Under the pieces are notes generated by a model. The model searched no databases and was not told the origin of the DNA. It worked only from the letters and a program-made list of their open reading frames with translations. Positions 45,901 to 59,000 of a stretch of DNA of 64,000 nucleotides are shown here, piece after piece. The translations under genes were made by a program, and so were the position numbers. Position 1 is the first letter of the stretch. Each line of letters begins with the position of its first letter. The stretch lies in contig ARYC01001838.1 in assembly GCA_000711775.1 (NCBI GenBank), forward strand, positions 22,794-86,793, written 5' to 3'. Origin of the DNA: Oxytricha trifallax. Lineage: Eukaryota; Ciliophora; Spirotrichea; Sporadotrichida; Oxytrichidae.

Positions 45901-47837
45901 TATTTATCAATTTAATCTTATCTGAGCTCTGCGAATGAGTTAAACTTATAATTAATTTCGTATGTTTATCCATTTAATGGCTATATTTCTATTTATAATA
46001 TTCTATTGATTTCTTCAATTCTCTAACTTAACTCATTTAATCTATCATCAAATAATTTAGCTTTTGATTTAAATCATTGCTTTTAACCTCCTCTGTGAAT
46101 CTTACTTCTTTTTTTCTATTAAAAAATAAGTAAATGATTTATATTTATTCTTGTTGTAGGAGGTTCCTCTTCCTTAACTTTAATAAATATTTAATTATTT
46201 ATAACAAATTGAAGTTTTCATTCTATATATTACTTTATATCTGATATTTTCTAGTTTTTTAAATCTGATAAAGTCTTTTCTTTCAAGCTCAAACTAGTCT
46301 CAAATTATTTTAGAGATTCCTTAAACTCTTCTCTCAGTGAAGCTTTTGATTCCATAATTTTTATATCTTCTAAGTTTAGTTAACTATTATTATTGACTTG
46401 AGCAATTATAAAAAAAAATAATATATTACTATAATAGATTAAGCAATTTGCATTTTAACATTATGAGATTTCCCCTCAATTAAAGGGATGTGCTTAGGTT
46501 CACCCAAACAAGCAACCACAGGTCAATTAAATAAAATATTAATATAATAATTCCTTTACTTTCTTCTTCATCAACTAATTGTCCAAATATAATTTTTAAT
46601 TAAAATAATAATGTAAAATATTCTAGAAACTTTGGATATTAGCAACTTAAATTGAGATGAAGTAATTTATATTTAGTTTTGGGAATATTGATCTAATTTC
46701 TAAATCATTATATATAAAAATTGAGATATTTATTAATTATATTCATGTTTGATACTGAATATTCATCAAACAGTTGTTTCACATTAAATAAATATTATAC
46801 ATTTTCTGTATAAGTCTTAAAATTAGATTGCTTCAAATCAAATAATTAATGACCTTAATTAAATCCTTGAAAAAATCTTATCTAAAAAGAAAATTTCTAA
46901 TTATAAAAAAATTAAAAAATAAATGCTTTATCTTGTTAGTGTATATAATGGTTGTTTAATTAAATAATTAGGGTTTGAATATATTTGAAATTAAAAATCA
47001 TGAATCATCTAATAACCAAATAAATTCAAATTTATTGCGAAAATTTTGAAAGATAAATATAGTGACTTACTCATGCCTGTAATAGAATATTTATACTCTA
47101 CTGGATCTTCAGAAAACTGATTATGCAGTTAATTTTACAATCTTTATTATTAATTCATTAATAAATAGGATAAAAAACTCTTTCACTCTACTTTTGACTT
47201 AATCACAAGGATTTTGAAATCGGTGCTGATTGGATATCCCAGAAATAAATAATAAGGAAAGTTAAATATATAATTTATGCCTAAGGCAATTAAACAATTA
47301 TAAATCCTTTTGAGGTTAAATTTTTGCCACGCTTACAATCTTTGCATACTGGAATTTCACAATGTAAACAATGCATAGAAGAATTTTTCGACTAGTGCTC
47401 ATCACAAATTATTGTTAGCTGATCAAGAGATTTTAAATCTTTAATGATTTGAATGCTTTCTTTCAACTCTTCTGGTATAAAATTATATTTAATTTGAAGT
47501 TCATATAAATTTTGGTAGAGTTAGAAATAAAGTATTAGAAAATAGATAAGTTCTGATCTCATCACAGCCGGGACATAATATTTGTCTTTTTTTATTTTTA
47601 TTCAAAAGTATCGTGACGCACTCCAAGCAATGAATACAGCCACACTTTTTAATAGAATAATTAATATTTTTTTAAATAATAAATTAAATTACTAATTATT
47701 ATTAATTAAGGGAAAGTATAAAAATAAAATTATTAAAGTTAAAATTAACACTCATTGATAATTATAGGTTTCCTGTTCGTCAAATAAAAATATAATAAAT
47801 TGAAGTAGGTTTTGCACTATTTGCACTTGGTTGCCAT
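39976..47837 (-). CDS. gene D: diverged RING-like / B-box / coiled-coil / TLDc protein
   Basis: ATG at 47837-47835, TGA at 39978-39976. The N-terminus MATKCKQCKTYFNL, then NECGCIHCLECVT and ILCPGCDEI, forms the RING-like finger. The B-box first half CDEHQSKNSSMHCLHCEIPVC is uninterrupted (around 47410-47335). Its second half with FDLKQSNFKTYTENV resumes near 46855 after another IES. Coil pieces include FEQLVDEEE-type sequence (46585 on), ASLREEFKESLKQFETSLS (46400-46260) and RFTEEVKSNDLNQKLNYLMI (46090-45890). TLDc: FKLLFKGSTDG, FRAYKFHEKCDNKGPTISF, SIPWTSSENSKY, AFLFNLSKRSIHKQ, then after a gap (about 40255-40755) GGTYELPKEFERRSNEA and FKVLEIEVYQ. The intron donor is GA instead of GT. The unit is shorter and more diverged than A-C. 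Confidence 0.82.
40846..41900. other. TLDc-site IES of gene D, pointer TACATC, 1049 bp
   Basis: TACATC at 41900-41895 and 40851-40846 (minus strand). Joining gives FGGYTSIPWTSSE. Same codon as in the other copies with a different pointer length. Confidence 0.85.
41994..42149. other. TLDc-site IES of gene D, pointer TGG, 153 bp
   Basis: TGG at 42149-42147 and 41996-41994 (minus strand). Joining gives KGSTDGFRAYKFHEKC. Confidence 0.75.
42774..43997. mobile_element. 1.2-kb foldback, CCGAGACCCCCC ends
   Basis: Ends GTTCCAACCGAGACCCCCCC and inverse, with several direct CGAGACCCCCC repeats inside each end. Arms of about 600 bp are close to identical and meet near 43390; they include CGTCCGCCGACTTTTTTTCT on one side and its complement on the other. 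Flanks TATAAATT and AATAAATC suggest an imperfect 8-bp duplication. It lies in the long IES region between the TLDc and coil pieces of gene D. Confidence 0.88.
44579..45060 (+). CDS. plus-strand coding fragments inside a gene D gap
   Basis: ATG at 44579-44581 opens MKIVFKSSGSLFDKENLLSN and runs to a TGA near 44709. Further protein-like pieces follow in other frames (NFDLFADDSVNIFNSL near 44830; KIPTHGFLKNEIIKILIKS near 44920). The fragments lie on the opposite strand to gene D, between its coil and TLDc pieces. A separate gene or gene remnant therefore seems to sit inside DNA that must be removed from gene D. No family was recognised. Confidence 0.45.
46585..46621. other. micro-IES in gene D coil, pointer ATATTT, 31 bp
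   Basis: ATATTT at 46621-46616 and 46590-46585 (minus strand). Excision gives KVSRIFGQLVDEEES, aligning with KVSRMLGYLVDEEER of the paralogs. Retention breaks the frame. Confidence 0.88.
47472..47553 (-). other. intron of gene D, 82 nt, donor GA
   Basis: Position and frame match the intron of the other copies (DEI joined to KELKESIQI), and the acceptor is ACCAG. The first bases are GAACTT where the others have GTACTC or GTACTT. It is either a splice-site mutation or an alternative donor I cannot see. Confidence 0.55.
47642..47752. other. RING IES of gene D, pointer AGTGT, 106 bp
   Basis: AGTGT at 47752-47748 and 47646-47642 (minus strand). Joining gives IIINECGCIHCLEC. Confidence 0.85.
47782..47800. 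other. possible 15-bp micro-IES of gene D, pointer ATTT
   Basis: ATTT at 47800-47797 and 47785-47782 (minus strand). Removal of 15 bp gives YFNLTNRKPI, matching the paralogs. Because 15 is a multiple of three the frame is open either way, so it may also be retained. Confidence 0.5.
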
Positions 47838-47855
47838 CTTAATATTTTGCGAAAA

Positions 47856-47895
47856 AATATTTGTTGCTCTATTTATTAATATTTAATTTATTGAA
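47856..47895 (-). promoter_or_regulatory. conserved 5' leader element of gene D
   Basis: AGAGCAACAAATATTTTTTC (minus strand) ends about 23 bases before the ATG, as in A-C, although the rest of the flank has diverged. Conservation in the most distant unit strengthens the case for function. Confidence 0.5.
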
Positions 47896-48885
47896 AAGTT
47901 ATGAAATTATGCCAGATTTAATTTCAATACGTGTATAATTTAATTAACCTTATTCTTCTATTTATTGTATTCAATACTCATTTACAACTCAAAATTTGGA
48001 ATTAAAATATCATTATTAAAAATAATTCCAACAATTTTGTAAAAATTATTGCAAGAAGACTTTAAATTTTAATTTAAGAGAATAACACAACAATATTAAC
48101 TTTTTAAAATAATTTAATTTTAAATATATTCTAAATCATTTAATAATTAATGCTAAGAATAGTTAAAAAATTATTGTGTTAAAAGAGTAATTTTTACCAC
48201 AATAAAATAATGATTTATAGATATCTCATTTCATTTGCAATTTATCTTCTCACATGCATAAATAATATATTATTGATTATTGTAAATTATACTTGCATGA
48301 GTAATTCCAGGGAGCCAGAATATTTTCTCTATAATTTAAACAATTCATATAATTTCATAATTTATTTTTAGTTTTTCATGAATATATGAATGATATTTTT
48401 CATTTATTTTATGATTTATTTTAAAACTTTAGTTTTATGATATTTCATTTATCAAATTTATTGCTTATCAGTCTACTATTATTTTTGAAAAAATAATTGC
48501 AAATTTAAAGAAAGATGCTTAATTTGACGTACAAGCATGAAATTGTATTGTTCCTGTCTCAGATCAACTTGTTTTTAAAAATATATCCTTTATTTATCTT
48601 TGATCTAAAGAATCAGAATATAAATTTAATTTTTATATAGTTTCTTCATATAGTAATCTTAATTAAAAATAATATTTTTAACAATAGAATTTTAAATATA
48701 TTATCATAAATAATTTTTATTGACTTTAAAATTTAAATAATAAGTAGAAGGACTATTATTCTTTCTATTTAAGTTTAAGATAATTTGATAGAAGATAACT
48801 GAATATTAATGGTCAAAATAAAAAGTATTTACCATAAAAAAATGTATCTTCATATTTACAACTATTTCTAATAAAATTCTATAGA

Positions 48886-49480
48886 ATGTAGCAGATAACA
48901 GAGCTTTAGCATACAAACCCCAGTGAGATTATAATAGAACTAGTTCTGAAGAGAATGAAGAAGATTAACTTGAGAACTGACTAACTTACACAACCAAAGT
49001 AGGTGAATGAAGAGATAACAAGCAGGAGAGCAATTAAAAAAAAAAGAATAAAATATATTAATAATAAAGAATATTACTGAGACCACGATTGTAATTATTT
49101 AAGGCAGGACGATAGAGAAGTACGGAATGCAGAACTACTGCACTATTCATAAAGTATTTATATACGTGGATCATTTGAGGACTTGTAATCTGATAAAATA
49201 TACACAGCTTGAAAATCAAATATATCCTCAAAAAGAATATGGGAAAGCAGAATTTTTGCCATGAATAAATTTGAATATATCGAGATAATTACAGACATGA
49301 TATAGTAAATGAAAGAATAAGGGAGCTCTTAATGCAAGAATATTACCAACTTATTAAGAAACTATTCAGAGTGATATCTGTAAAAAAGTAAAGAAAGACT
49401 TTGATAATTTATAACCTAAATAGAATTAAAGAAATTTAAACATCTGAGTGAGAAAAAAAATACAAAAAAAGCTTAATAAT
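48886..49480 (+). CDS. plus-strand gene between D and E, unrecognised
   Basis: ATG at 48886 gives MQQITELQHTNPSEIIIELV and continues to about 49030 with TAG/TAA as Q. A second frame from about 49078 contains IIQGRTIEKYGMQNYCTIHK and ENQIYPQKEYGKAEFLP. A third from 49261 reads MNKFEYIEIITDMIQQMKEQ, followed by CKKVKKDFDNLQPKQNQ. The frame changes suggest unresolved micro-IESs. The middle part vaguely suggests an OB-fold-like protein, but I cannot support that. It converges on gene E. Confidence 0.5.
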
Positions 49481-50024
49481 TCAAAATCATAGAGATGTAA
49501 GTAAAGATAGCTGTCTTTTTCACTAATTTGTGAATTTTAAATTAATATTTACCTAAAGTTACTTACATTTCCTTTTGAAATTCTTAAATAAATAATATTT
49601 TTAATTTAATTTATTTTATTAATTGTTAAATTATTTATCAGATATTTAAGAATGCTGCTATTAAAATCTTTACTTTTTGCACAAAATTTTATTTACATAA
49701 ATTTAATTAATTAATATTTATTAATGCATGATATTTTTGTTAATTAAAATAATTTTTAATAATAATTTGTAATCCTTATCAATTAACTTTTCAAGAACTT
49801 ATCGTTCGAGCTTATGTTTACATAAAGCATAAAATTATAAAGTTAATGATCTCTATTTATTAACTTTTATTTTAAATATTGCTTTAACAATATATCAAAA
49901 TAATGATAAAACAGAAAAATTCTTTAGTTTAATGTGATAAACTTTTATTTTAGGGAGTATTGATATATTGGAGTTAATCTGTTATGAAATAAATTGATAT
50001 TATTTATAAATTGAGTTCATTATA

Positions 50025-53000
50025 TCATTTTAAAGAATAAACCTCGATTTCTAGCACTTTATACTATTGTAGGAATACATTCGAAATGGGAATATTATAA
50101 TTAATTAAATAAATATGATTAAAAATTTGTGGCAGTTAAAGTTGGCCAATTTAAACGATCTTGGGCTCATTCGATAGAGAATTTAAAATTAGCTGGACTT
50201 TATTATTGGCGGTACTATTTTATCGCATCCCTGGAGCGAGATAACTCGACTTTAATGTGAGGGTATAATTTAATGAATTTAGAGGTGTTTAATTAAAGTC
50301 GAGTTATCTCGCTCCAGGGATGTGATAAAATAGTACCGCCAATAATAAAGTCCAGCTAATTTTGAATTCTCTATCGAATGAGCCCAAGATCGTTTAAATT
50401 GGCCAACTTTAACTGCCACAAATTTTTAATCATATTTATTTAATTAATTATAATATTCCCATTTCGAGTGTATTTCTACAATAATATTTTCCAGCTAAAT
50501 ATGATTTCGCTTCATTTGATTAGTACTCATAACCAAAGGGTAACTCATAAGTGCCTCCAAAATCACAAAGGCTATTTATAATAGTCGATCTTATTTTTTA
50601 TTGATTATCTCAAAATAATATTTTTATATTTTATTTAATAATTCAAAATTGAATATAATGAGAACAATCAATTATTCAAATTATTAATAAGTTATTTAAC
50701 TTAATACATACTTTGATAAGAAAATAGTACAAAAATATATTCAATAATTACTTTCTTTAAATTAAAATTTTTTAAAATCAAACTTTAAAATAGAGTTACA
50801 ATTTAATATTTTTAAATTTTCTTAAATTCAAATCATAATTATTTAAGATATTCAGTAGCACTTTATGTGAATTTATGTTTTTTTTAGACATCTATCCTTA
50901 ATACTATTACAAGGATTAAAGTGAGTAGTTTTGTATAAATATTCTATCATTATTTTAAGTATGGGAAATTAGATATTAAGAGTATTGCAATATTTATTAT
51001 ATAAATTTCATTTAGATAAGCAAACTACTAATAAAATCTAACATATTATACAAAATTTAATTAATAATAGCTTTAATCTCCATAATAATTTTAATCCTTA
51101 TTATAATTAATGATTGCTATTATTGTCGCAATTATCAGAAATATTAATATCTCCACAATATCCTAGGTAGCACATCCAATTCTTATGATGTTAAACTGCT
51201 CCGGATTAATTCCTAACTTGTTTGTGAATAGTTCTCTTACTTAAGCTGAATAGATATGCAAATTAATCACTCGTGGATTACATTTGGTTTGGGGAGGTCC
51301 ATGAAACTGATGTAAAAAATTATATAAAAATATAACTATAATTATAATATAATATTACTAACAATAATAAAATTACTAATAATTTTTAAATTGGAGTTCT
51401 TTTTTAATTAGTATTTATTTTTTTTTAAATAAGAATAAATTCTTATGAATTGTTTGTATGTGAAAAATAATGAATATATTTTGTATGAATAATAAATGGG
51501 GATATTTAAGTCTTATTTATAAAATAATCAAATGATTAAATATCTCATTTCTTGAATCTTGGATAAGTTATTTAAATAGTTTGACACATAATATTCTAGA
51601 ATTTAAGATAAAATCAAAGATTAAAAATTTAGATTTGCTTTTCTCAGTTTTATCTAATACGAACGAATTATAATGCTGAGTAGTTAATCAATTGGGGGTG
51701 ATTTAATTTATTTTTCAAGATACAATATATATTCTTAAGTATCTATTGCCATTAATATGATTGAATTCGTAGACGGCTTATATTTAAAAATATATCATTT
51801 AGACTAATTTAAATTAAATTAATACAATTGTTATACTCTCTATGAAATACTATAAAATACTCAATTGCTTAATATATCATTATTAGAAAAGGAAAATATA
51901 GAAAAATTCAATTTAAATTAATACATTTTTTACAATTTTACTACTTTTTAATAATAAAATATAATGAAATTATATATTTCTCTCATGTAAATCCACCAAA
52001 TACCTATCCGTATTCGCTTAAAATGAAGAATATAGTAGGACCTCTGTTATCACATAACTCATGAAACCTTAACGCTGTAAATCCATCACGAGTACCCCTA
52101 TACAATAACTCATACTTTTTGGAAGAGTGAGAAGGCATTTAATTTTAGTTTAGTTTTAAAGAATTTATTGTGGATAATTTAAATATTATATATATAATTA
52201 GAAAAATATGCATTTTCAGACAAAGAAGACTCAAAACTACAAAAATATAATATAGCAAAAATTATTTTTACTTAAAATTTTTAGTCAAATGAAATTAATA
52301 CGATAGAAATTTTTGTTTAATAAAGTAAATTTTAGGATCCTTAGACAATTAGTTATTGAATATTAAATAAATTTTAGTAATAATTAAAATGCTAATTATA
52401 GGAGGAATCTTTCAAATTTATTCTAATTATTAAGGGCTAATAGTTTTAATATAAAAATCATGCAATATTATTTAATTCTATTTATAAATATATTAAAAAT
52501 CAATAGATTATCGTTTTTTGTACCCTTTGAAATAAAAAAATAAGATGCAATAATTTTTTTAAATTGGAGAATAAATAATATTAAATCTATATTTCTTCCT
52601 AAATTATTGCTTGATTTATTGATTATGCTTTAAAAGTTGGAAGGACTTTAAAAACATCGCAATCAGTTTTTTTGGAGATTGTTGGTTAAATGAGATCTCT
52701 ATATAATTGAAAAATTTAAAAGTAATTTTCTACTTAATTTATAAAGCTTATAATATTAATTCTAAAATTATATTTCATTAAAGTATATTAGTAGAATTCA
52801 AGAGTGCTTTAATTATAAGTAATTAACTAATATAGCATTTATGGAAAAGAAAAATTACCAAATTGAGTATAATTTTATTAATTAGAAACTGAGAGAAGTA
52901 TAATATACTTTTTCAAAGATATTGTCTAATAAACAAAATATATTTAGCATAATTTAAGCAGTTTTACTTTTACTTTTCAATATTATCTCTAAATAATAAA

Positions 53001-56000
53001 ATAAAAAGAGAAGAATAGAACAATAATATAACTTATTTGATAAATATTAAATAGAACTAGTTTAATTTAGATGAAAAAGGTTAATATTATTAAAGTACAA
53101 TTAAATAAATATTTCTTTATTATGTCTTATATTTTATTATTCCTAAAATTTTTATAAAGTACATTTAGAATTGATAGAAACTTTATTTCCATATAATTAA
53201 TTATTAAAGTAAAACTGTTTTTATAATTGAATTAGATTCTCTTTAATAAAATCATTTTTGCAGAAATATGCGGTAGAATATAATAATTTTAATTAATCAC
53301 TTTTTGGAAGAGAAAAAATTTATGGATTATAAATTCAAGAGATGGTTTTTCAATATGTATAATATTTTTTTTACTTTGTAATTCATTATTGGATTAACAC
53401 TTCAGCTTATAATTAAAAAATTCTTTAAAAATTAGCAAACCTAAAATAATGTAAGCAATTAAAAAAAATTGTTGTAATTTGAGCATAATTTACAAAACTA
53501 AATATTTGGGGGGTACCTGTCTCACCACCACACTTTATATATATATTTTTTATTCAAAATAGTCACAGATCTGGTCAAATTTTGACTAAAAGTCACTAAT
53601 TAAGTAACAAAAATCGTATTTGGCAACTCTAAAGATGAGTAAAGACAAAAATAAATATACTTTTATCACAAAATTCAAGTAGTTTCCACTTGGATTTTAA
53701 CGTCAAAAATAGTCATTTTTTGGGGATAAAATTATACAAATATAATAATTTCTTAATTGCATAACTTAATATGCTTTTTATTGAGGGTTAAATTTGATGA
53801 AAAACAGGATAAAATAAAGTTTAATAGATATATTTTATCTGTTTTTCATCAAATTTAATCCTCAATTATAGCATATTAAGTTATGCAATTAGGAAATTAT
53901 TTTATTTGTATAATTTTATTCCCCAAAAAATGACTATTTTTGACGTTAAAATCCAAGTGGAAACTACTTGAATTTTGTGATAAAAGTATATTTATTTTTG
54001 TCTTTACTCATCTTTAGAGTTGCCAAATACGATTTTTGTTACTTAATTAGTGACTTTTAGTCAAAATTTGACCAGATCTGTGACTATTTTGAATAAAAAA
54101 TATATATATAAAGTGTGGTGGTGAGACAGGCACCACCCAAATATTTAATTTTTTAATAGGATTTATACTACTCATTTACTTTTAAATTTCCGCATCTACT
54201 AGCAATCTAAATTGGCACTTCATTAAGTCTTTTTGATATGTTTAATAAGCCAATAACTCTGGATCATCTTCTTTTTATCCATTAAACAATTTAATCACGT
54301 TAATCAATTTTTCATTTATTATTGAAACGTTTGGTAGTAGCAATTCTAAAGATTTATATTCAATGTCTTGATTCCATGAACCTTTAGAATTATAATAATG
54401 TAAAAACTTAATTTCTTAAATTAATTATAAATACTAATTTATATTTTATATTCAATCCAGATAAACTATAAAATAAAATAAACTCGTTGAGTTTATTTCT
54501 TACTGATGATGTAAAATTTTGAAAAAATGAACATATAAGATATCTCTTATCAAAATTGATTAATTGTATATGTGTAAGTAATTTTCATAAATTTAATTTA
54601 TTCTATTCTAGATAGAGTAGGAAATATATGATATTACCTATCATGTATAAACGACTGGTATAAGTATAGTCAAATGGATTTTTCCGCAAACAAGATAAAA
54701 ATAGCAGATATAAAATATAATGAAACAGCTCTAAAGCCTTTATGAATAAGTGTAATTTGAAAGTTCTTTTTATCTTATATTTGAAAAACTAGTATTCTTT
54801 ACATTCATATATAACTAGAAATATCTAATGTGATTAGAATTTTATAAATATAAAAAGTTTTATAATATTAATGAGACTGTTCCTGTAAATTCTTTAATTA
54901 AATAATAATGGAATTAAGTAAAATAAACTAATTCAATGATTGATAATATTAAAGGATAATGATTATTATAATCTAATTTTGAAAAAAAGAAAATACATAA
55001 ATATTATATCAATTTTATTTTTCCTAGTACTAAAAATTACATAGGAATTTTCATAAAAACAATGTCTTATATTAATATATTTTATGTTAAATTCTTTTTG
55101 CAAAAATAAAAGTAATTTGCAATAATTAATATGTCAGTATTATGTCTAATAATTTTTATAAATCACATAAGTTTAATAAGTTTCACTAGGTAAATTGCTT
55201 ATTAATTAATCATCATTTAATGTTTTTATATAATTTAATCTGTAAATTATGAAAATAATTAATTTTAGAATTAGGTGCCTTATTCTCATTTAATTCTTAT
55301 ACCTTTAATTACAGTGTATCAAATATAAAATTTGTAATAAAAACCTAAATTTCGAATATCTATATCTTAAATTAATGATAATTTACAAAAATTAATTATT
55401 TTCTATAAATTTAGTATTTTTAATTTATTGAACAAATATAATTGATCACCAATTTTCATACTGTAGGATTTGTAGACATCCTCTTTTAAAATGAATTCTG
55501 TAAATATAATTTTATTTTCAAATAAAATTATATCTATTATATTTTGTATTTAGTCATGAATTTTATGTGAATAATACCAGATCTTTGCTTAAAAATTAAG
55601 CGCTTATATTAAATTTAAGCTGTAAGAGAATTTATGAATTTGATAATTAAACTTTTAATAAAGTAATATAAAATATAGAATAATATTTTTTTCCCAGATA
55701 TATTAAATTCTATATAATAAAGGATATTATAGTATGATAAAACTTTATAAGAATAATGCAAGTAATTAATTCTAATTTCAACGCTTTTATTCATATTTAA
55801 TTAAATTAATCTTAGAAATTAGAAACATAATATTTGATTCAAACTTAAATATAATCCATATTTTATATTATATAGTTTTGGTATTATTATATTAACTGAA
55901 AAATTTATTATTTAAAGGATGATTGCAATATAAATACAAATTAAAATGCTTAAATCTATCAAAGTTAATTATATCATAAAAATGTAAGACTAATTTTAGT

Positions 56001-59000
56001 AATTTACTTGAATTAATTTATTTTATTTTAACAATTTTAATAATATAATCTATTTTATAGATTTTTTTTAGATCATTTTAATATTTAGAAAATTAAGCTA
56101 ATATTCTTTTTATAGTTTAAAATTACATTACAAATACTTATCATTAAAGGATATAGATTAATAAATTTAGCTATTAACCGAAATTTAATTTAAATTTAAT
56201 TAAAATTATTTTAGATTTAAATTAATATCAAGCTTAGCTGTTTACTTATCTCTTTATGTTTTGGCATCCAATTTATAGCAATTATATAAAAGATAAATAA
56301 TAAGTCTATAAATTAAAATAAATATCCGCAAGTAAAATTTTATGTGACTCTAATTGTACTACTGTATAAGTAATGTATTTTTCTAAATTATCTTTAGTTT
56401 CTTCATGTTACTTTTTAAATTGCTTATAAAAAAATATAATATTGTAGAAATACATTTGAATTTGGAAAAATTAATTATAATTAAATTAATAATAAATCAA
56501 ATTCGTGGCAGTTAAAGTTGGCCAATTTTAACGATCTTTAGCTCATTCGATAGAGAATTCAAAATTAGCTGGACTCTACTATTGATAGAATACGATTGAA
56601 ATGGGGAAATTCAAAAATAAAAATATAACGGTAGATATATATAATTATAACTGGCACTAATTTGTAAACCTTTTAATCTTAATTTGATTTAGTACACTTT
56701 TAATTTTAATTCAGTTATAATAATTATTTATTACCAAATCGTACAAATTGTACACTAAACTAATCTAGATTATTATTTTTTTTATATTAGGGCGTACTTT
56801 AAGAATCGTACAAATTGTACAGTAAACTGATTTGAGATAAAGTTTTTTTTAAAATCATAATTGTACAGAATGAGATTAGTAGTACGAAGTGATATATAAT
56901 AAAATATTAAGATGAATAATTAGAATAAGTAATGGAGAATCTCTCCACACTAAACACAAATGAATCACTGTGACTGTAACAAACCCCGAAACCCCTTGAG
57001 TTCTTCGAATGTGTTCTTGTGCATACTACCACTGTTCCCGCTGACCCTAGTCCCCATCCCACTCTCTCGCTTAGTACCGTAAATCACCTTTCTCTATTGA
57101 GTCTCCACTCTCTGCCGTCCTTGGTCCTAAGACCACCGACTGTTACTCCAGCAACACCGTACTCTTTTAGACATCCTTAACTTCTCTCTATACCATCTTG
57201 GCAACACAGACTTTCCTACTCGAACACCCGGTAGCTGTAAGTACCGGCAAGGACCAAGGACGGCAGAGAGTGGAGACTCAATAGAGAAAGGTGATTTACT
57301 GTACTAAGCGAGAGAGTGGGATGGGGACTAGGGTCAGCGGGAACAGTGGTAGTATGCACAAGAACACATTCGAAGAACTCAAGGGGTTTCGGGGTTTGTT
57401 ACAGTCACAGAGATGCATTTGTGTTTAGTGTGGAGAGATTCTCCATTACTTATTCTAATTATTTATCTTAATATTTTATTATATATCACTTCGTATTACT
57501 AATCTCATTCTGTACAATTATGATTTTAAAAAAAAATTTATCTCAAATCAGTTTACTGTACAATTTTACGATTCTTAAAGTATGCCCTAATATAAAAAAA
57601 AATAATAATCTAGATTAGTTTAGTATACAATTTGTACGATTTGGTCATAAATAATTATTATAACTGAATTAAAATTAAAAGTGTACTAAATCAAATTAAG
57701 ATTAAAGGATTTACAAATTAGTGCCAGTTATAATTATATATATCTACCGTTATATTTTTATTTTTGAATTTCCCCATTTCAATCGTATTCTATCAATAGT
57801 AGAGTCCAGCTAATTTTGAATTCTCTATCGAATGAGCTAAAGATCGTTAAAATTGGCCAACTTTAACTGCCACGAATTTGATTTATTATTAATTTAATTA
57901 TAATTAATTTTTCCAAATTCAAATTTATTTCTACAATAATAATTGCTCCAGTTCATCTGGGGTATCAATAATTAATTCTTAAATTTTTTGGAAACTTTAT
58001 TCTACATTATTTAATTTTATATGATTTACTCTAAAGGCATTGTCAAAAGATTCAAATGTTTGCAAGTTAATTTTAAAAAAATCAATAATTATATAATTAT
58101 TTTAAATGATTATTATTAAGTTTTTTTACATGTCTCTTTTAAATTCAAGTAATTAAAATTATATAAAATATTCCTGAAGAGTCTTATCATATTTATCTTG
58201 ATTAGCCTTATTACAAGAAAAAATATGTAAGTATATCTTATAAATATCTTACATTACATTAAATTATTAACAAATAAATCAAATACGTAAGATATTTTAA
58301 ATATTATATTTTTAAAATATAATAGTTAGTTTAATTGAATCATTAATTTAGTTATTAATTTTAATTTGATTAGTCTCATAAACTTTAAACGCTTATTTGA
58401 ACTCTTCTCTTAGATAAGATTGTGATTCATTTATTATTTGCTAGATAATTTATAGGTTTGAATCTCTCTGGGTCTTTTCTTCTTCAACCATACTTGATAT
58501 AAAAATATATGATTTCTATGGTTTTTACCTATTTTGTGGATTATTAAGAGGATCTTCTAAACTTTATGTAAAATCGATTTAATTTATTCTTTTTATTTTA
58601 TTTTTTGGTACTCCTCATGGCTGACTACATTAACAAGCATTTTAAATTAAAATAATGCATTCGATTAACTTTACATATCATATCTTTAAACTATGAGGAT
58701 TTCATTTAGCTTTCATTTGTACTTGAAAGAAGGAGTTAGGACTTAATGTTTTATAATAATAATAATTAAATTGTTCTCGATTGAATACTCATCTAATAAT
58801 CTTAGAACATTATGCTACTAATTTTATTAAATTTTAAATAATTTATTTATTTAAAACATTGCCTGTGTATATCTTAAAGTTAGATTGTTTAAGTTCAATT
58901 ATTTAATGGTCTCTATGAGTAAAAAATTAATTAAAATTATTAATAATTTAGTGCCGAGTTAACAGTAGTTACATACAGGAATCTAGCATGAAATGCAGTA

